Assembly (NCBI RefSeq): GCF_035918095.1
Contig: NZ_CP109137.1
Location: forward strand, 2,730,001 to 2,794,000
Length of the DNA stretch: 64,000 nucleotides
Source: Streptomyces sp. NBC_01750
Lineage (GTDB): Bacteria > Actinomycetota > Actinomycetes > Streptomycetales > Streptomycetaceae
Reading direction: 5' to 3'
Under the pieces are notes generated by a model that did not search any database, had not been told where the DNA came from, and saw only the letters and a program-made list of their open reading frames with translations. This document shows, piece after piece, positions 15,393-24,104 of this stretch (positions are counted from its first letter, which is position 1; each line of letters opens with the position of its first letter). The translations under genes were made by a program, and so were the position numbers.

Positions 15393-16832
15393 TCACGCGA
15401 GCGCGAACAGGACCTTCGCCGCCCCCGGGTCGGCCTGCGTGAGGCGAGCCCGTACTCGCTCCCCCAGCGGAAGCCCCTCGCCGCCGCCATCGATCCTGGC
15501 CACCACCGCCGGGTCCTCCAGCTGGACCGTCCCGACGGCCGGGTCGCACTCCTTCACCTCCACCACGAAGGCGTCGAAGATCTCGCCGACCCGCTCTCTC
15601 AGCAGCACCGCCTCGACGATGTCTACACACTCCCGCTCCACCGTGTTGGCGCGTCGGGAGCCCTCCGCCATCTCCTGCGGCAGCTTGTCCAGCGCGGCCG
15701 TCACCCACTCCGGCGGCGGTTTCCCGGCCACCGCAGCCACGCACAGCTCGCCCGCGTACCGGTCGACGAGCCGCCGCAGCGGCGCGGTGCAGTGCGTGTA
15801 CTCGTCGGCCACGGCGGCGTGGACCGCGGGCGAGGGCAGTTCGCCTCCCGAGAAAGCGGCGTAGCCCGCGCCGCGCAGCAGCGTCGTGCACTCCTGGAGG
15901 AAGGCGGCATGGCGGCCGTTGTGCGGGTCGAGGGAGCGGACGACTTCGGCGTACGAGACATGGTGCGGCCAGTCGATGCCCAGGGCCTTCGCGCAGCGGC
16001 GCAGCCTAGCCACCGCGCCGACCGGGGCATTGGGCAGGGTGCGCAGGATGCCGGTGCCCGACGCGGTCATGAGATCGGCCGCGGCCATGCCGGTGAGCAG
16101 GGAGATCTGGCCGTTCCAGGCGTCGGCCGGGAGCGGGGCGCGGTACTCGAGGAAGTACGCGCCGTCCTGCTCGACGACCTCCTGCTCCGGGACGTTCAGC
16201 GAGATGCCGCCGCGCTCACGCTCCAGCGCCTCGCGCAGCAGCCCGATGTCCTTGAGCAGCGCCGTCGGCTCCTCGGCGGTGCCGGCGTCGATCTGCCGCT
16301 GCACACCTTCGTAGTCGAGCCTGGCCCGGCTGCGTACGAGCGCGCGGCGCACCTCGGTCGTGACGGTACGGCCCTCGGTGTCGAGGTCGATCCGCCAGAG
16401 CAGCGCCGGCACGGTCTGGCCGGGCAGCAGACTGGCCGCGCCCTCGGAGAGCGGGGCCGGGTGCAACGGGACCTTCTCGTCCGGGAAGTAGAGGGTCTGC
16501 ACCCGGCGGTGGGCCTCGGCGTCGATCGCGCCGCCGGGGGTGACGAAGGCGGCGACGTCGGCGACCGCGTAGTGCACCCGGAAGCCGCCGTCGCGGCGGG
16601 CGAGATGCATTGCCTGGTCGAGGTCGGCGGAGGCCGGCGGGTCGATGGTGAAGAACGGGATGTCGGTGGCGTCGTGGTCCGGCAGGCGCGGTGCCCTGGC
16701 GGCGGACTCCGCCTCGGCAAGGACCTCGGCCGGGAAGCCCTCGGGCACGTCGAGCGTCGTACGCAGCTCACGCAGTGCGGCCCGCAGCGGAGCTTCGGCT
16801 GCGCCGGTCATGTGCATATGGCGGCGGGGCAT
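15393..16832 (-). CDS. RNB-domain ribonuclease (RNase II/R family)
   Basis: A 479-residue 3'-5' exoribonuclease. The RNB catalytic block is clear: FFTIDPPASADLDQAMHLAR (about residues 63-82) supplies the metal-binding aspartates, followed by YAVADVAAFV, LYFPDEKVPLHPAPLSEGAA and, further on, EYTHCTAPLRRLVDRY. It is shorter than RNase R, with no evident N-terminal cold-shock or C-terminal S1 domains, as usual for the stand-alone actinobacterial RNB proteins. I start at ATG 16832; ATG 16817 and 16811 are alternatives and none has a good ribosome site, so leaderless translation is possible. It is divergent from yaaA, with about 100 bases between. It probably degrades structured RNA or takes part in rRNA/mRNA turnover; this is a family inference. 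Confidence 0.92.
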   Translation of the reverse strand: MPRRHMHMTGAAEAPLRAALRELRTTLDVPEGFPAEVLAEAESAARAPRLPDHDATDIPFFTIDPPASADLDQAMHLARRDGGFRVHYAVADVAAFVTPGGAIDAEAHRRVQTLYFPDEKVPLHPAPLSEGAASLLPGQTVPALLWRIDLDTEGRTVTTEVRRALVRSRARLDYEGVQRQIDAGTAEEPTALLKDIGLLREALERERGGISLNVPEQEVVEQDGAYFLEYRAPLPADAWNGQISLLTGMAAADLMTASGTGILRTLPNAPVGAVARLRRCAKALGIDWPHHVSYAEVVRSLDPHNGRHAAFLQECTTLLRGAGYAAFSGGELPSPAVHAAVADEYTHCTAPLRRLVDRYAGELCVAAVAGKPPPEWVTAALDKLPQEMAEGSRRANTVERECVDIVEAVLLRERVGEIFDAFVVEVKECDPAVGTVQLEDPAVVARIDGGGEGLPLGERVRARLTQADPGAAKVLFALA

Positions 16833-16933
16833 GGACCGAGCGTATGGCGGGCGGGGACGGACGGCACCCCGGATGACCGTAGGCTGGCGCGGGGCCCGCA
16901 CCCCCGCCCCCGTACGTACGAAGGAGACTTGCC

Positions 16934-17734
16934 GTGCTCGTGCTGTTGCCGCCGTCGGAGGGTAAGGCCGCTTCCGGGCGCGGGGCTCCGCTGAAGCCGG
17001 AGTCGCTGTCGCTGCCGGGTCTTGCCGGGGCGCGCGCCGCGGTGCTGGACGAACTGGTCGAACTGTGCGCCGCCGACGAGGAGAAGGCGCGGGAGGTGCT
17101 CGGGCTGAGCGAGGGCCTGCGCGGCGAGATCGCGAAGAACGTGGAGCTGCGGACCGCGGGGACCCGGCCGGCCGGGGAGATCTACACGGGCGTGCTGTAC
17201 GACGCGCTCGGTCCGGCGACGCTGGAGCCCGACGCGCGGCGGCGGGCCCGGCAGTCGCTGCTGGTGTTCTCGGGGCTGTGGGGCGCGGTGCGGATGGGCG
17301 ACCGGATTCCGTCGTACCGCTGCTCGATGGGCGTGAAGCTGCCGGGGCTCGGCACACTGGGGGCGTACTGGCGGGGGCAGATGGCCTCCGTGCTGCCCGA
17401 GGCGTCGGGCAACGGCCTGGTGCTGGATCTGCGGTCCTCGGCGTATGCGGCGGCGTGGAAGCCGCAGGGCGAGGTGGCGGGGCGTACGGCGACGGTGCGG
17501 GTGCTGCACTCGCAGCTGGTGGACGGGGTCGAGAAGCGGTCGGTGGTCAGCCACTTCAACAAGGCCACGAAGGGCCGGCTGGTACGGGACCTGCTCACGG
17601 CGGGCGCGAAACCGAAGGGGCCCGGCGAGCTGGTGGAGACGCTGCGGGATCTCGGGTACGTGGTGGAGGCGCAGGAGCCGGCCCGGGCGGGGCGGGCGTG
17701 GGCCCTGGACGTGGTGGTCTCCCAGATTCACTGA
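16934..17734 (+). CDS. yaaA: Peroxide stress protein YaaA (DUF328)
   Basis: A 266-residue cytosolic protein starting LVLLPPSEGKA at GTG 16934, with AAGGAGA 7 bases upstream. Conserved YaaA features include the N-terminal PPSEGK motif, YTGVLYDALG, LVFSGLWGAVR, DRIPSYRCSMGVKLPGLG and VVSHFNKATKGRLVRDLL. In E. coli the protein limits Fenton damage by lowering free iron during peroxide stress and binds DNA. It is followed after 61 bases by KDPG aldolase, with an inverted repeat between. Confidence 0.92.
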   Translation: MLVLLPPSEGKAASGRGAPLKPESLSLPGLAGARAAVLDELVELCAADEEKAREVLGLSEGLRGEIAKNVELRTAGTRPAGEIYTGVLYDALGPATLEPDARRRARQSLLVFSGLWGAVRMGDRIPSYRCSMGVKLPGLGTLGAYWRGQMASVLPEASGNGLVLDLRSSAYAAAWKPQGEVAGRTATVRVLHSQLVDGVEKRSVVSHFNKATKGRLVRDLLTAGAKPKGPGELVETLRDLGYVVEAQEPARAGRAWALDVVVSQIH

Positions 17735-17736
17735 TG

Positions 17737-17755
17737 CGTTGCACTGTATGCAACG
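17737..17755. promoter_or_regulatory. Inverted repeat CGTTGCA-N5-TGCAACG before KDPG aldolase
   Basis: A perfect 7-bp inverted repeat with a 5-base spacer lies just after the yaaA stop and 41 bases before the aldolase ATG. TTGCA-N5-TGCAA palindromes are a common operator form for IclR/GntR-type regulators of sugar-acid genes. The role is inferred. Confidence 0.45.
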
Positions 17756-17795
17756 CTCGTTGCGTGGCTCGCAGTGCGACCGGCAGGATGGGGCC

Positions 17796-18458
17796 ATGCC
17801 CTCTGTGCTGGACCTCGCGCCTGTCGTTCCCGTCGTCGTCCTCGACGACATCGCCGATGCCGTACCACTCGCGCGGGCCCTGGTCGCGGGCGGTCTGCCG
17901 GCGATCGAGGTGACGCTGCGGACGCCGGCCGCGCTCGACGCGATCCGCGCGATCGCGGACGAGGTGCCGGACGCGGTGGTCGGCGCGGGCACGGTGATCT
18001 CGGCGGACGGCGTGAACGCTACGGTCGCGGCCGGAGCGCGGTTCCTGGTCAGCCCCGGGTGGACGGAGCGGCTGCTGGACGCGATGGAGGCGTCGGGCGT
18101 GCCGTTCCTGCCCGGTGTCTCGACGACCTCGGAGGTCGTGGCGCTGCTGGAGCGTGGGGTGAGCGAGATGAAGTTCTTCCCGGCGGAGGCGGCCGGCGGC
18201 GCACCGTATCTCAAGTCCCTTGCCGGGCCGCTTCCGCAGGCGCGCTTCTGCCCGACGGGCGGGATTTCGCTCGGTTCGGCACCGTCGTATCTTGCGCTGC
18301 GGAACGTGGGGTGTGTGGGCGGTACCTGGATGCTGCCCGCCGACGCGATCGGCGCCAAGGACTGGGCACGGGTCGAGAGACTGGCGGCCGGAGCGGCCGC
18401 GCTGCGCGGCCGGGTTCAGCCGAAGTCCACATCGACGAAGTCGGCCACCGGTCGGTAA
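17796..18458 (+). CDS. eda: 2-dehydro-3-deoxy-phosphogluconate (KDPG) aldolase
   Basis: A 220-residue class I aldolase that cleaves KDPG to pyruvate and glyceraldehyde 3-phosphate (Entner-Doudoroff and sugar-acid catabolism). Motifs: LPAIEVTLRTP (catalytic Glu), VGAGTVIS, RFLVSPGW, FLPGVSTTSEV, and EMKFFPAEAAGGAPYLKSL containing the Schiff-base lysine, then FCPTGGIS. The start at ATG 17796 has AGGATGG upstream. Its 3' end overlaps the convergent GNAT gene by 43 bases. No Entner-Doudoroff dehydratase is nearby, so the substrate pathway is unclear. A palindromic operator candidate lies upstream. Confidence 0.93.
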   Translation: MPSVLDLAPVVPVVVLDDIADAVPLARALVAGGLPAIEVTLRTPAALDAIRAIADEVPDAVVGAGTVISADGVNATVAAGARFLVSPGWTERLLDAMEASGVPFLPGVSTTSEVVALLERGVSEMKFFPAEAAGGAPYLKSLAGPLPQARFCPTGGISLGSAPSYLALRNVGCVGGTWMLPADAIGAKDWARVERLAAGAAALRGRVQPKSTSTKSATGR

Positions 18459-19267
18459 CCGAGGCGCTGATAGAGGGCGTTGCTGGTGGGGTTGGCCTGG
18501 TCAGTGAAGAGCAGGACCTGTTCGGCGCCCGCCTCGAGCGCGGCGCGGCTGACGGCGGCGGTGACCGCGCCGGCGTATCCGCGTCCGCGGAGCCCGGCCG
18601 GGGTGTAGACGGGCGAGACCCGGGACTGTCCCGCGACGAGCGGCGAACACCCTGCCATGGAGACCGGCCGTCCGTCGTCCCCCTCCCACAGGTACAGGCG
18701 TCCGTCGGCGACGCGGCGCGCGATGTTCTGTGTGTAGTCCGCGTCGGACGTCTCACCTACGTCGACGGCGAACCCCTTCATCCAGGCGGCGGCCACCGGG
18801 ATGTCGTCGGCGGTGGCCTGCCGGGCGCGGCCGGGTGGAGCGGGCCGCTGTGGCGTCAGCTCACCGAGCCGGAAGAGCCGGAGCCGCCGGCCGACGTTCC
18901 AGCCTCCTCCGCCCGTCCACTCGTCGGCGAAGGCCTGTGTGCTGCCGTCCCCGCCCCTCACTCCCCCGAGCGTCACCCCTGCCGCGCGCAACTCCCGCGC
19001 CAGCGCACGGGCGAGGGCTTCCGGCATCGGGCCGAGCAGCGGTGGCCGCGGCGGCGTCTGCAGGAACGCGCCGTCCACAGGCGCGTCGTCGCTCTCCCGC
19101 CACCACCCGAACCAAGCGGGTTCCGTGTCCCCGTACGCGTGCGGTCCGTGCCGACGCACCGTCTCGCTCACGGTGAGCAGCGCGGTGCTGAGGACGGAGT
19201 CCCGCGCCAGGCAGTCGCCGGCGACGCGGCGGAACTCCTCGACGTCCTCGGTCAGATACCAGGTCAT
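18416..19267 (-). CDS. GNAT family N-acetyltransferase
   Basis: A 283-residue protein with an N-terminal region of about 140 residues (WYLTEDVEEFRRVAGDCLA) and a C-terminal GNAT domain. The acetyl-CoA loop is TPAGLRGRGYAGAVTAAVSR (about residues 220-240), followed by VLLFTDQANPTSNALYQRLG, typical of GNAT strand 5 and helix 4. This two-part layout is common in actinobacterial acetyltransferases of unknown substrate. The gene lies 21 bases upstream of no partner on its strand: the RNase H/phosphatase gene ends at 19289, so both may be cotranscribed from the operon starting near 22232. Its 3' end overlaps the KDPG aldolase gene tail-to-tail. Confidence 0.88.
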   Translation of the reverse strand: MTWYLTEDVEEFRRVAGDCLARDSVLSTALLTVSETVRRHGPHAYGDTEPAWFGWWRESDDAPVDGAFLQTPPRPPLLGPMPEALARALARELRAAGVTLGGVRGGDGSTQAFADEWTGGGGWNVGRRLRLFRLGELTPQRPAPPGRARQATADDIPVAAAWMKGFAVDVGETSDADYTQNIARRVADGRLYLWEGDDGRPVSMAGCSPLVAGQSRVSPVYTPAGLRGRGYAGAVTAAVSRAALEAGAEQVLLFTDQANPTSNALYQRLGYRPVADFVDVDFG

Positions 19268-19288
19268 CGCGTCTACCGGGTCGCCGCG

Positions 19289-20602
19289 TCAGCGCAAGTG
19301 AGACGTGTCGTTGAGCAGTCGCAGCGACGCGTTGCCGTCCGAGTAGTACGCCACCACCGAGAGCGACGCCGCCGAGAGTTCCATCCGGAACAAGGACTCC
19401 GGCGGAGCGCCCAGGGCCAGCCGCACCAGGGTTTTGACCGGCGTGACGTGCGTGACCAGCAGCACCGTGCGGCCGGCATAGCGCGCGAGCAGCTTGTCGC
19501 GGGTTGCCGCGACGCGGCGGGCCACCGTCGCGAAGCTCTCGCCGCCGCCCGAGGGTGTCGCCCTCGGCGAGGCCAGCCAGGCCTTCAGATCGTCGGGGTA
19601 CCGCTCCTGCGCTTCCGCGAACGTCAGACCCTCCCACGCGCCGAAGTCCGCCTCGCGCAGACCCTCCTCGATACGGACATCGAGGTTCAGGCGGGCCGCG
19701 ACCGCCTCCGCGGTCTCGCGGCAGCGCTTCAGCGGGGAGCTGACGATCTCCTCGATCGTGCCGCGGGCCGCGAGAGCGGTCGCGACCGCGTCGGCCTGGC
19801 GCCGGCCCACCGCAGACAGTGAGGGGTCGCTGCCGCCGCTGCCCGAGAAGCGCTTCTCGGGGGTGAGGGGCGTCTCGCCGTGACGAAGGAGGACGAAGGT
19901 GGCCGGGGTGCCGAGGTCGGCGGGGCCCCAGCCGACCGTCGGGGTCGCCGCCTCGGTCTCGAGGCTCCCGGTGGCTGTGGCGACGCCGGAGGACTCCGTA
20001 CGGCCCGCGCCCGCGGACCCGGCCGCGCCGGAAGAGTCCGTACGGCCGGAACCGGTCGAAGGGCCGCCCGCCAGCGCCGCCCTCGCCCTCGCCGCGCCGG
20101 CGGTCGCGTCGCCCACCACGCGCGCCGCCGCCGCGTCCCGCGCGTCATGCGCGTCCAGGGCCGCCGTGGAGCGCGACGGCTCCCACTGCTTGCCCTTCCT
20201 GCCCGCGTCCATCGCCTCGTTGGCCAGCCGGTCCGCGTGCTTGTTCTTCTCGCGCGGGATCCACTCGTACGTCACCCGGGCGGGCGGCAGGATCCGCGCG
20301 GCCTCCGCCGCGAGCGGCTTCATGTCCGGGTGCTTGATCTTCCAGCGGCCCGACATCTGCTCGACGACCAGCTTGGAGTCCATCCGGACACGGACCCCGG
20401 CCTCGGGGTCGAGGGCCTTCGCGGCCTTCAGTCCCGCGATCAGGCCCTTGTACTCGGCGACGTTGTTCGTCGCCACACCGATGTACTCGGCCACCTCGGA
20501 CAGGGGCTCGCCCGTCTTCGGGTCGAGCACGACCGCGCCGTAGCCCGCCGGGCCCGGATTCCCCCGGGAGCCGCCGTCCGCCTCGACGACGAACTCCCGC
20601 AT
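19289..20602 (-). CDS. Bifunctional RNase H / acid phosphatase
   Basis: A 437-residue fusion. Residues 1-135 are an RNase HI domain with the catalytic acids visible in FVVEADGGSRGNPGPAGYGA, NNVAEYKGLI, VRMDSKLVVEQMSG and NKHADRLANEAMD. An Ala/Ser-rich linker (about 140-225) follows. Residues 228-437 are a histidine-phosphatase (CobC/phosphoglycerate mutase) domain with the RHGET motif (FVLLRHGETPLT), EADFGAWEGL and LLVTHVTPVK. This matches the actinobacterial family typified by M. tuberculosis Rv2228c, where the phosphatase half acts on an alpha-ribazole-phosphate-type substrate. The ATG overlaps the stop of the zinc-ribbon gene (TAATG), which implies translational coupling. Confidence 0.95.
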   Translation of the reverse strand: MREFVVEADGGSRGNPGPAGYGAVVLDPKTGEPLSEVAEYIGVATNNVAEYKGLIAGLKAAKALDPEAGVRVRMDSKLVVEQMSGRWKIKHPDMKPLAAEAARILPPARVTYEWIPREKNKHADRLANEAMDAGRKGKQWEPSRSTAALDAHDARDAAAARVVGDATAGAARARAALAGGPSTGSGRTDSSGAAGSAGAGRTESSGVATATGSLETEAATPTVGWGPADLGTPATFVLLRHGETPLTPEKRFSGSGGSDPSLSAVGRRQADAVATALAARGTIEEIVSSPLKRCRETAEAVAARLNLDVRIEEGLREADFGAWEGLTFAEAQERYPDDLKAWLASPRATPSGGGESFATVARRVAATRDKLLARYAGRTVLLVTHVTPVKTLVRLALGAPPESLFRMELSAASLSVVAYYSDGNASLRLLNDTSHLR

Positions 20603-21345
20603 TACAGACCCGACTCTGCGGTGCGGACCAGAATGCGACGGCAGTTCTCACAGCGCAGCACCGTGTCCGGCGACGCCGCCTTGACCTCGTTCACCTCGGT
20701 GATGTTGAGCTCCAACTGGCAGCCCTCGCACCGTCGCTGGTAGAGGCGGGCCGCGCCCACCCCGCCCTGCTGGACGCGCAGCTTCTCGTACAGCTTCATC
20801 AGATCGGCAGGTACGGAGCCGCCCGCGACCTCGCGCTCCTTGGTGACCGAGGCGACCTCGCCGTCGATCTGCTCCTGCGCGGCGTCCCGGCGCGCGGTCG
20901 CATCGTCCAGCTTGGCCTGGACGGCGGAGACCCGCCCGGTCAGCTCGGAGACACGTTCCTGCGCGGACTCCCGGCGCTCCATGATCTCGAGGACGACGTC
21001 CTCGAGGTCACCCTGGCGCTTGGCGAGCGAGACGATCTCGCGCTGCAGGTTCTCCAGGTCCTTGGGCGAGGTGACGGCGCCCGAGTCGAGGCGCTGCTGG
21101 TCGCGTACGGCGCGCTGGCGCACCTGGTCGACGTCCTGCTCCGCCTTGATCTGCTCGCGGGCGGTGTCGCTCTCCTCGGTCTGCGCGGCGACCAGCAGGT
21201 CGCGCAGTTGGGTGAGGTCCTTGGTGAGCGACTCGATCTCGGCGTGCTCGGGCAGCGACGTGCTCTTGTGGGCGAGCTGCGACAGTCGTACGTCGAGGGC
21301 CTGGACGTCGAGGAGTCGGATCTGGTCGGCGGGCGCGGCGTTCAG
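20602..21345 (-). CDS. C4 zinc-ribbon coiled-coil protein (DUF164 family)
   Basis: A 247-residue protein: a long charged coiled coil (residues 5-185, with heptad-like EIESLTKDLTQLRDLLVAAQ) followed by a C-terminal zinc ribbon with CEGCQLEL and RCENCRRIL. This family sits between Nif3 and RNase H/phosphatase genes across actinobacteria; its function is not established, though nucleic-acid binding is likely. The frame has no ATG/GTG/TTG near the conserved N-terminus. The only suitable start is CTG 21345, with GGAG 7 bases upstream and overlapping the Nif3 stop (CTGA), giving MNAAPADQIRLLD. The stop overlaps the next ATG. An uncommon CTG start with coupling is therefore inferred. Confidence 0.9.
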   Translation of the reverse strand: MNAAPADQIRLLDVQALDVRLSQLAHKSTSLPEHAEIESLTKDLTQLRDLLVAAQTEESDTAREQIKAEQDVDQVRQRAVRDQQRLDSGAVTSPKDLENLQREIVSLAKRQGDLEDVVLEIMERRESAQERVSELTGRVSAVQAKLDDATARRDAAQEQIDGEVASVTKEREVAGGSVPADLMKLYEKLRVQQGGVGAARLYQRRCEGCQLELNITEVNEVKAASPDTVLRCENCRRILVRTAESGL

Positions 21346-22232
21346 TTGGGGGCTCCAGGAGAAGAGGAATCGGAAGGGGCGCGCGAAGCGCTCCCGGGCA
21401 GTTCGGCGGCGGGGGCGATCTGGGCGGACCAGGGGTCGGTGACCGTGTGCGAGACGTGGACCCGAAGGCCCCAGCCGTGCCGGTCGGAAATCTCGTCGAG
21501 CTGGGCGGCGGCCTGCTCGCACCAGGGCCACTCGGTGGCCCAGTGGGCGGCGTCGACCAGCCCGAGGGGCGAATGCTGCGTGGCTTCGGAGACCGGGTGG
21601 TGGCGCAGGTCGGCGGTGAGGAACGCATCCACACCCGCGGCCCGCACCTGGTCGAAGAGGCTGTCGCCGGAGCCGCCGCTGACCGCGACGGTACGGACGA
21701 CCGCGTCCGGATCGCCGGCGATACGGACGCCCTGCGCGGTGCCCGGCAGTCGCTTCGCCGCGCGCGCGGCGAACTCCCGCAGCGTCTCGGGGTGGTCGAG
21801 CTCGCAGATCCGGCCGAGGCCGCGGTGACCGCTCGGATCCGTGGCATCCGGCACCAGAGGGCGTACGACCCGGAGGTCGAGCGCGCCCGCGAGGGCGTCG
21901 GAGACTCCGGGGTCGGCGGTGTCCGCGTTGGTGTGCGCGACATGCAGGGCGATGTCGTGCTTGATCAGCGTGTGCACGACACGGCCCTTGAAGGTGGAGG
22001 CCGCGACCGTGGTCGTACCGCGCAAATAGAGCGGGTGGTGCGTGACGATCAGCTGGGCGCCGAGCCCGATCGCCTCGTCGGCGATCTCCCGCACCGGATC
22101 GACGGCGAACAGAACCCGGCTGACCTGGGCTTCCGGGTCCCCGCAGACCGTGCCGACGGCGTCCCACTGTTCGGCCCGCTCGGGAGGCCAGAGGGCGTCG
22201 AGCGCGGCGAGGACTTCCGACAGACGGGGCAC
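21342..22232 (-). CDS. Nif3-like dinuclear metal centre protein
   Basis: A 296-residue Nif3/YbgI family protein, first gene of the operon with the zinc-ribbon and RNase H/phosphatase genes. Metal-ligand motifs: LIVTHHPLYLRG (about residues 61-72), HVAHTNADTADPGVSDALA, and C-terminal DAFLTADLRHH. YbgI-type proteins form hexameric rings with dinuclear metal sites. A GTP cyclohydrolase-like hydrolase role has been proposed for some; the true substrate is unknown. It starts at ATG 22232 in a 309-base divergent intergenic region (22233-22541) that shows no other gene. Confidence 0.93.
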   Translation of the reverse strand: MPRLSEVLAALDALWPPERAEQWDAVGTVCGDPEAQVSRVLFAVDPVREIADEAIGLGAQLIVTHHPLYLRGTTTVAASTFKGRVVHTLIKHDIALHVAHTNADTADPGVSDALAGALDLRVVRPLVPDATDPSGHRGLGRICELDHPETLREFAARAAKRLPGTAQGVRIAGDPDAVVRTVAVSGGSGDSLFDQVRAAGVDAFLTADLRHHPVSEATQHSPLGLVDAAHWATEWPWCEQAAAQLDEISDRHGWGLRVHVSHTVTDPWSAQIAPAAELPGSASRAPSDSSSPGAPN

Positions 22233-22541
22233 GGGAACAGGTTACCCGCGCTCCGTGCTCCGTCGGCCTGGGAGGCCTGTTCGACCACTGCCGCTGCTTG
22301 ATCGAATACGTACGCGGAGTGTCGGATACGTGCCTGCCGCCGTCTGCGCGGGACAATCACGTGCTCCTGATCCGTGGCTCGGGGGCGCCACGCTTCAGGC
22401 ACCACTGCCCCGCTGAGCACAATCGCCCCCTGCCCCTCAGGTGAATCCCCGCATGGCCACCCTTATGTGTGAAGTGGGGTCTCACCTGTTGTTCGGCAGG
22501 AAGTGCGATACCTAGCTTCAGTCACCGGAGGTGACGTGCCG

Positions 22542-23708
22542 ATGACAGCCTGTGCCATCGAGACCGCCACGGAGGACGGAACCGTGGGGAGTCCGGGATT
22601 CACGATGACCACGGACGGGACCTACGCGGCCCGGCTGGCGGGGGGCGGAGATGCCCTGTTCCCCGAGCGGTGGACGCTCGACGGACCCGAGCCCTATGCG
22701 GTGCCCCTGCCGCTCGGCCAACCGGAGGAGCGCGACGCCGAGGTGCTGCCGCTGGCCGACGGGCGGGTGCTCATCCGGCGGCGGGTGGCGGGCAGGCATG
22801 CCTTCTCGCTGCTGTATCCGACGGGGCCGGGGACGGGCGAACTGCCGCTCGGCTGGATCGAGTCGGCGCAGCTGACGCTGCTGCCGCCGTCGCCGGACGG
22901 TGTGTGCGCCTACGCTCTGGCGCCGGGCGCGAAGTCCAGCTCGATCTGGCTGGTTGCGGGCGGCGCGTACGGACCCGAGCATGTCGCCGAGGTGCCGGGG
23001 CGCTGCTCGGGCGGGGTGTGGCTGGACGGTACGGGGCGGATGCTCGCCCTGGACCGGCAGTGGGACGAGGGTCCGGTCAAGGCGGTGGCGGTCGATCTGG
23101 AGCGGGGCGGGGAGGTGACGCCGCTGCTGCAGATCACCGAGGAGAGCGACGACCGGCTGCTGCTGGCGGAGCCGGACAGCGGACTGCTGCTGATCCGCTC
23201 GAACGCGCCGGGCCACGGCCGGCTGGGCTGGGGGGTGCTGGGGAGTCTGCGGCCGGTGCGCTTCCCGGAGTGTCTGCGGCTCGCGGACTGCGCGGTGACG
23301 CCGTTCGCCGTACAGCCGGGGCAGGCGCTGATGCCGGAGAGCTGCGCGGTGGCGCTGCGGATCGACGGGGCGGCGGGGAGCTGGCTCGGCCTGTGGCGCC
23401 CTTCGGGCCGACGGCTGCATCAACTGGCCGCGCCGGACGGGTGGTTGGCGGGTGCCGGGCTGTGGAGCCGGGAGGGGGTGCTGCAACTGCCGTACGCGAC
23501 CGGGGCGGTGCCGTGCGGGGTGGCGCGGATCGACGGGCCGGCGGACCTCTTCGTACCTGATGTGACTGACGGCAGGGCGGTGGTCACAGAACCGGCACAA
23601 GCGGAACGCGCAGGTGAGGAACCGTCCGGGGACGTGGGGACTCCTGTTGTGTGCAGGCCGGTTCCTTTGCAGCAGGCGCCTCTCACCGGGCGTACGGCCC
23701 CTGATTGA
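22542..23708 (+). CDS. Uncharacterised protein, probable beta-propeller-like repeats
   Basis: A 388-residue protein with no signal peptide and no recognised catalytic motif. Repeating strand-rich segments (DGRVLIRRRVAGRHAFSLLY, SSSIWLVAGG, SGGVWLDGTGRMLALDRQWD, GPVKAVAVDLE, DDRLLLAEPDSGLLLIRS, GSWLGLWRPSGRRLHQL) suggest a WD40/TolB-like propeller; this is structural inference only. I chose ATG 22542 because GGAGG lies 10 bases upstream; GTG 22536 is too close to it. It is divergent from the Nif3 operon. The last 40 residues are low complexity. Function unknown. Confidence 0.8.
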   Translation: MTACAIETATEDGTVGSPGFTMTTDGTYAARLAGGGDALFPERWTLDGPEPYAVPLPLGQPEERDAEVLPLADGRVLIRRRVAGRHAFSLLYPTGPGTGELPLGWIESAQLTLLPPSPDGVCAYALAPGAKSSSIWLVAGGAYGPEHVAEVPGRCSGGVWLDGTGRMLALDRQWDEGPVKAVAVDLERGGEVTPLLQITEESDDRLLLAEPDSGLLLIRSNAPGHGRLGWGVLGSLRPVRFPECLRLADCAVTPFAVQPGQALMPESCAVALRIDGAAGSWLGLWRPSGRRLHQLAAPDGWLAGAGLWSREGVLQLPYATGAVPCGVARIDGPADLFVPDVTDGRAVVTEPAQAERAGEEPSGDVGTPVVCRPVPLQQAPLTGRTAPD

Positions 23709-23824
23709 ATTCTGGGGCCGGGCTGCTCACCGCACCGACCGTACGCCGGCGGTGACGGGTTCGTAGGTGTGGGCGGGGGCCCTGCGACACGTAATTCAGC
23801 GATCACGACGGGGTGACTTCCCAC

Positions 23825-23998
23825 ATGTCTGAAGCCCGAACCGACACGACCCAGGAGCGTCCGCACGGTGCGGCCGCCGTCCAGGCCGAAGCCGGCGGCG
23901 CCGGAAAGCACCGGGGCGGTGCGGCCACGACGGAGGAGTCTGCGACTCCGGCGCACGGGCGGCACCGCCGTCCCGGGGAGGTAGGCAGCGCGGTCTGA
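23825..23998 (+). CDS. Small hydrophilic hypothetical protein
   Basis: A 57-residue Ala/Gly/His-rich polypeptide from ATG 23825, beginning MSEARTDTTQERPHGAAAVQ and ending HGRHRRPGEVGSAV. It is preceded by GGGGTGA about 10 bases upstream. Short peptides ending in HGRHRRPG followed by acidic or small residues are commonly annotated in Streptomyces, but no function is known to me. It lies in the gap between the beta-propeller-like gene and the repeat before the SDR gene. Confidence 0.45.
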   Translation: MSEARTDTTQERPHGAAAVQAEAGGAGKHRGGAATTEESATPAHGRHRRPGEVGSAV

Positions 23999-24000
23999 CG

Positions 24001-24085
24001 CGGAGCCCCGCGGCTCCGCCCCGGACCCCGCTCCTCAATCGCCGGAGGGCTGAAACCGAGCCCGTCCGGCGATTGAGGACAAGCC
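24001..24085. repeat. Streptomyces GC-rich intergenic repeat, copy 1
   Basis: Contains a perfect 15-bp inverted repeat (TCCTCAATCGCCGGA at 24032-24046 against TCCGGCGATTGAGGA at 24065-24079) flanked by GGAGCCCCG/CGGGGCTCC-type GC blocks. Related sequences occur at 30906-31025, 59050-59235 and 61590-61760. Located between convergent genes, it may act as a terminator. Confidence 0.75.
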
Positions 24086-24104
24086 GGCCGCCGGACCGGC
24101 CCGG

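Noticed and set aside
22235..22250. GGAACAGGTTAC upstream of Nif3 as a possible KstR site
   Set aside because: It has AACnnGTT but lacks the flanking T and A, and Nif3 is unrelated to steroid metabolism.
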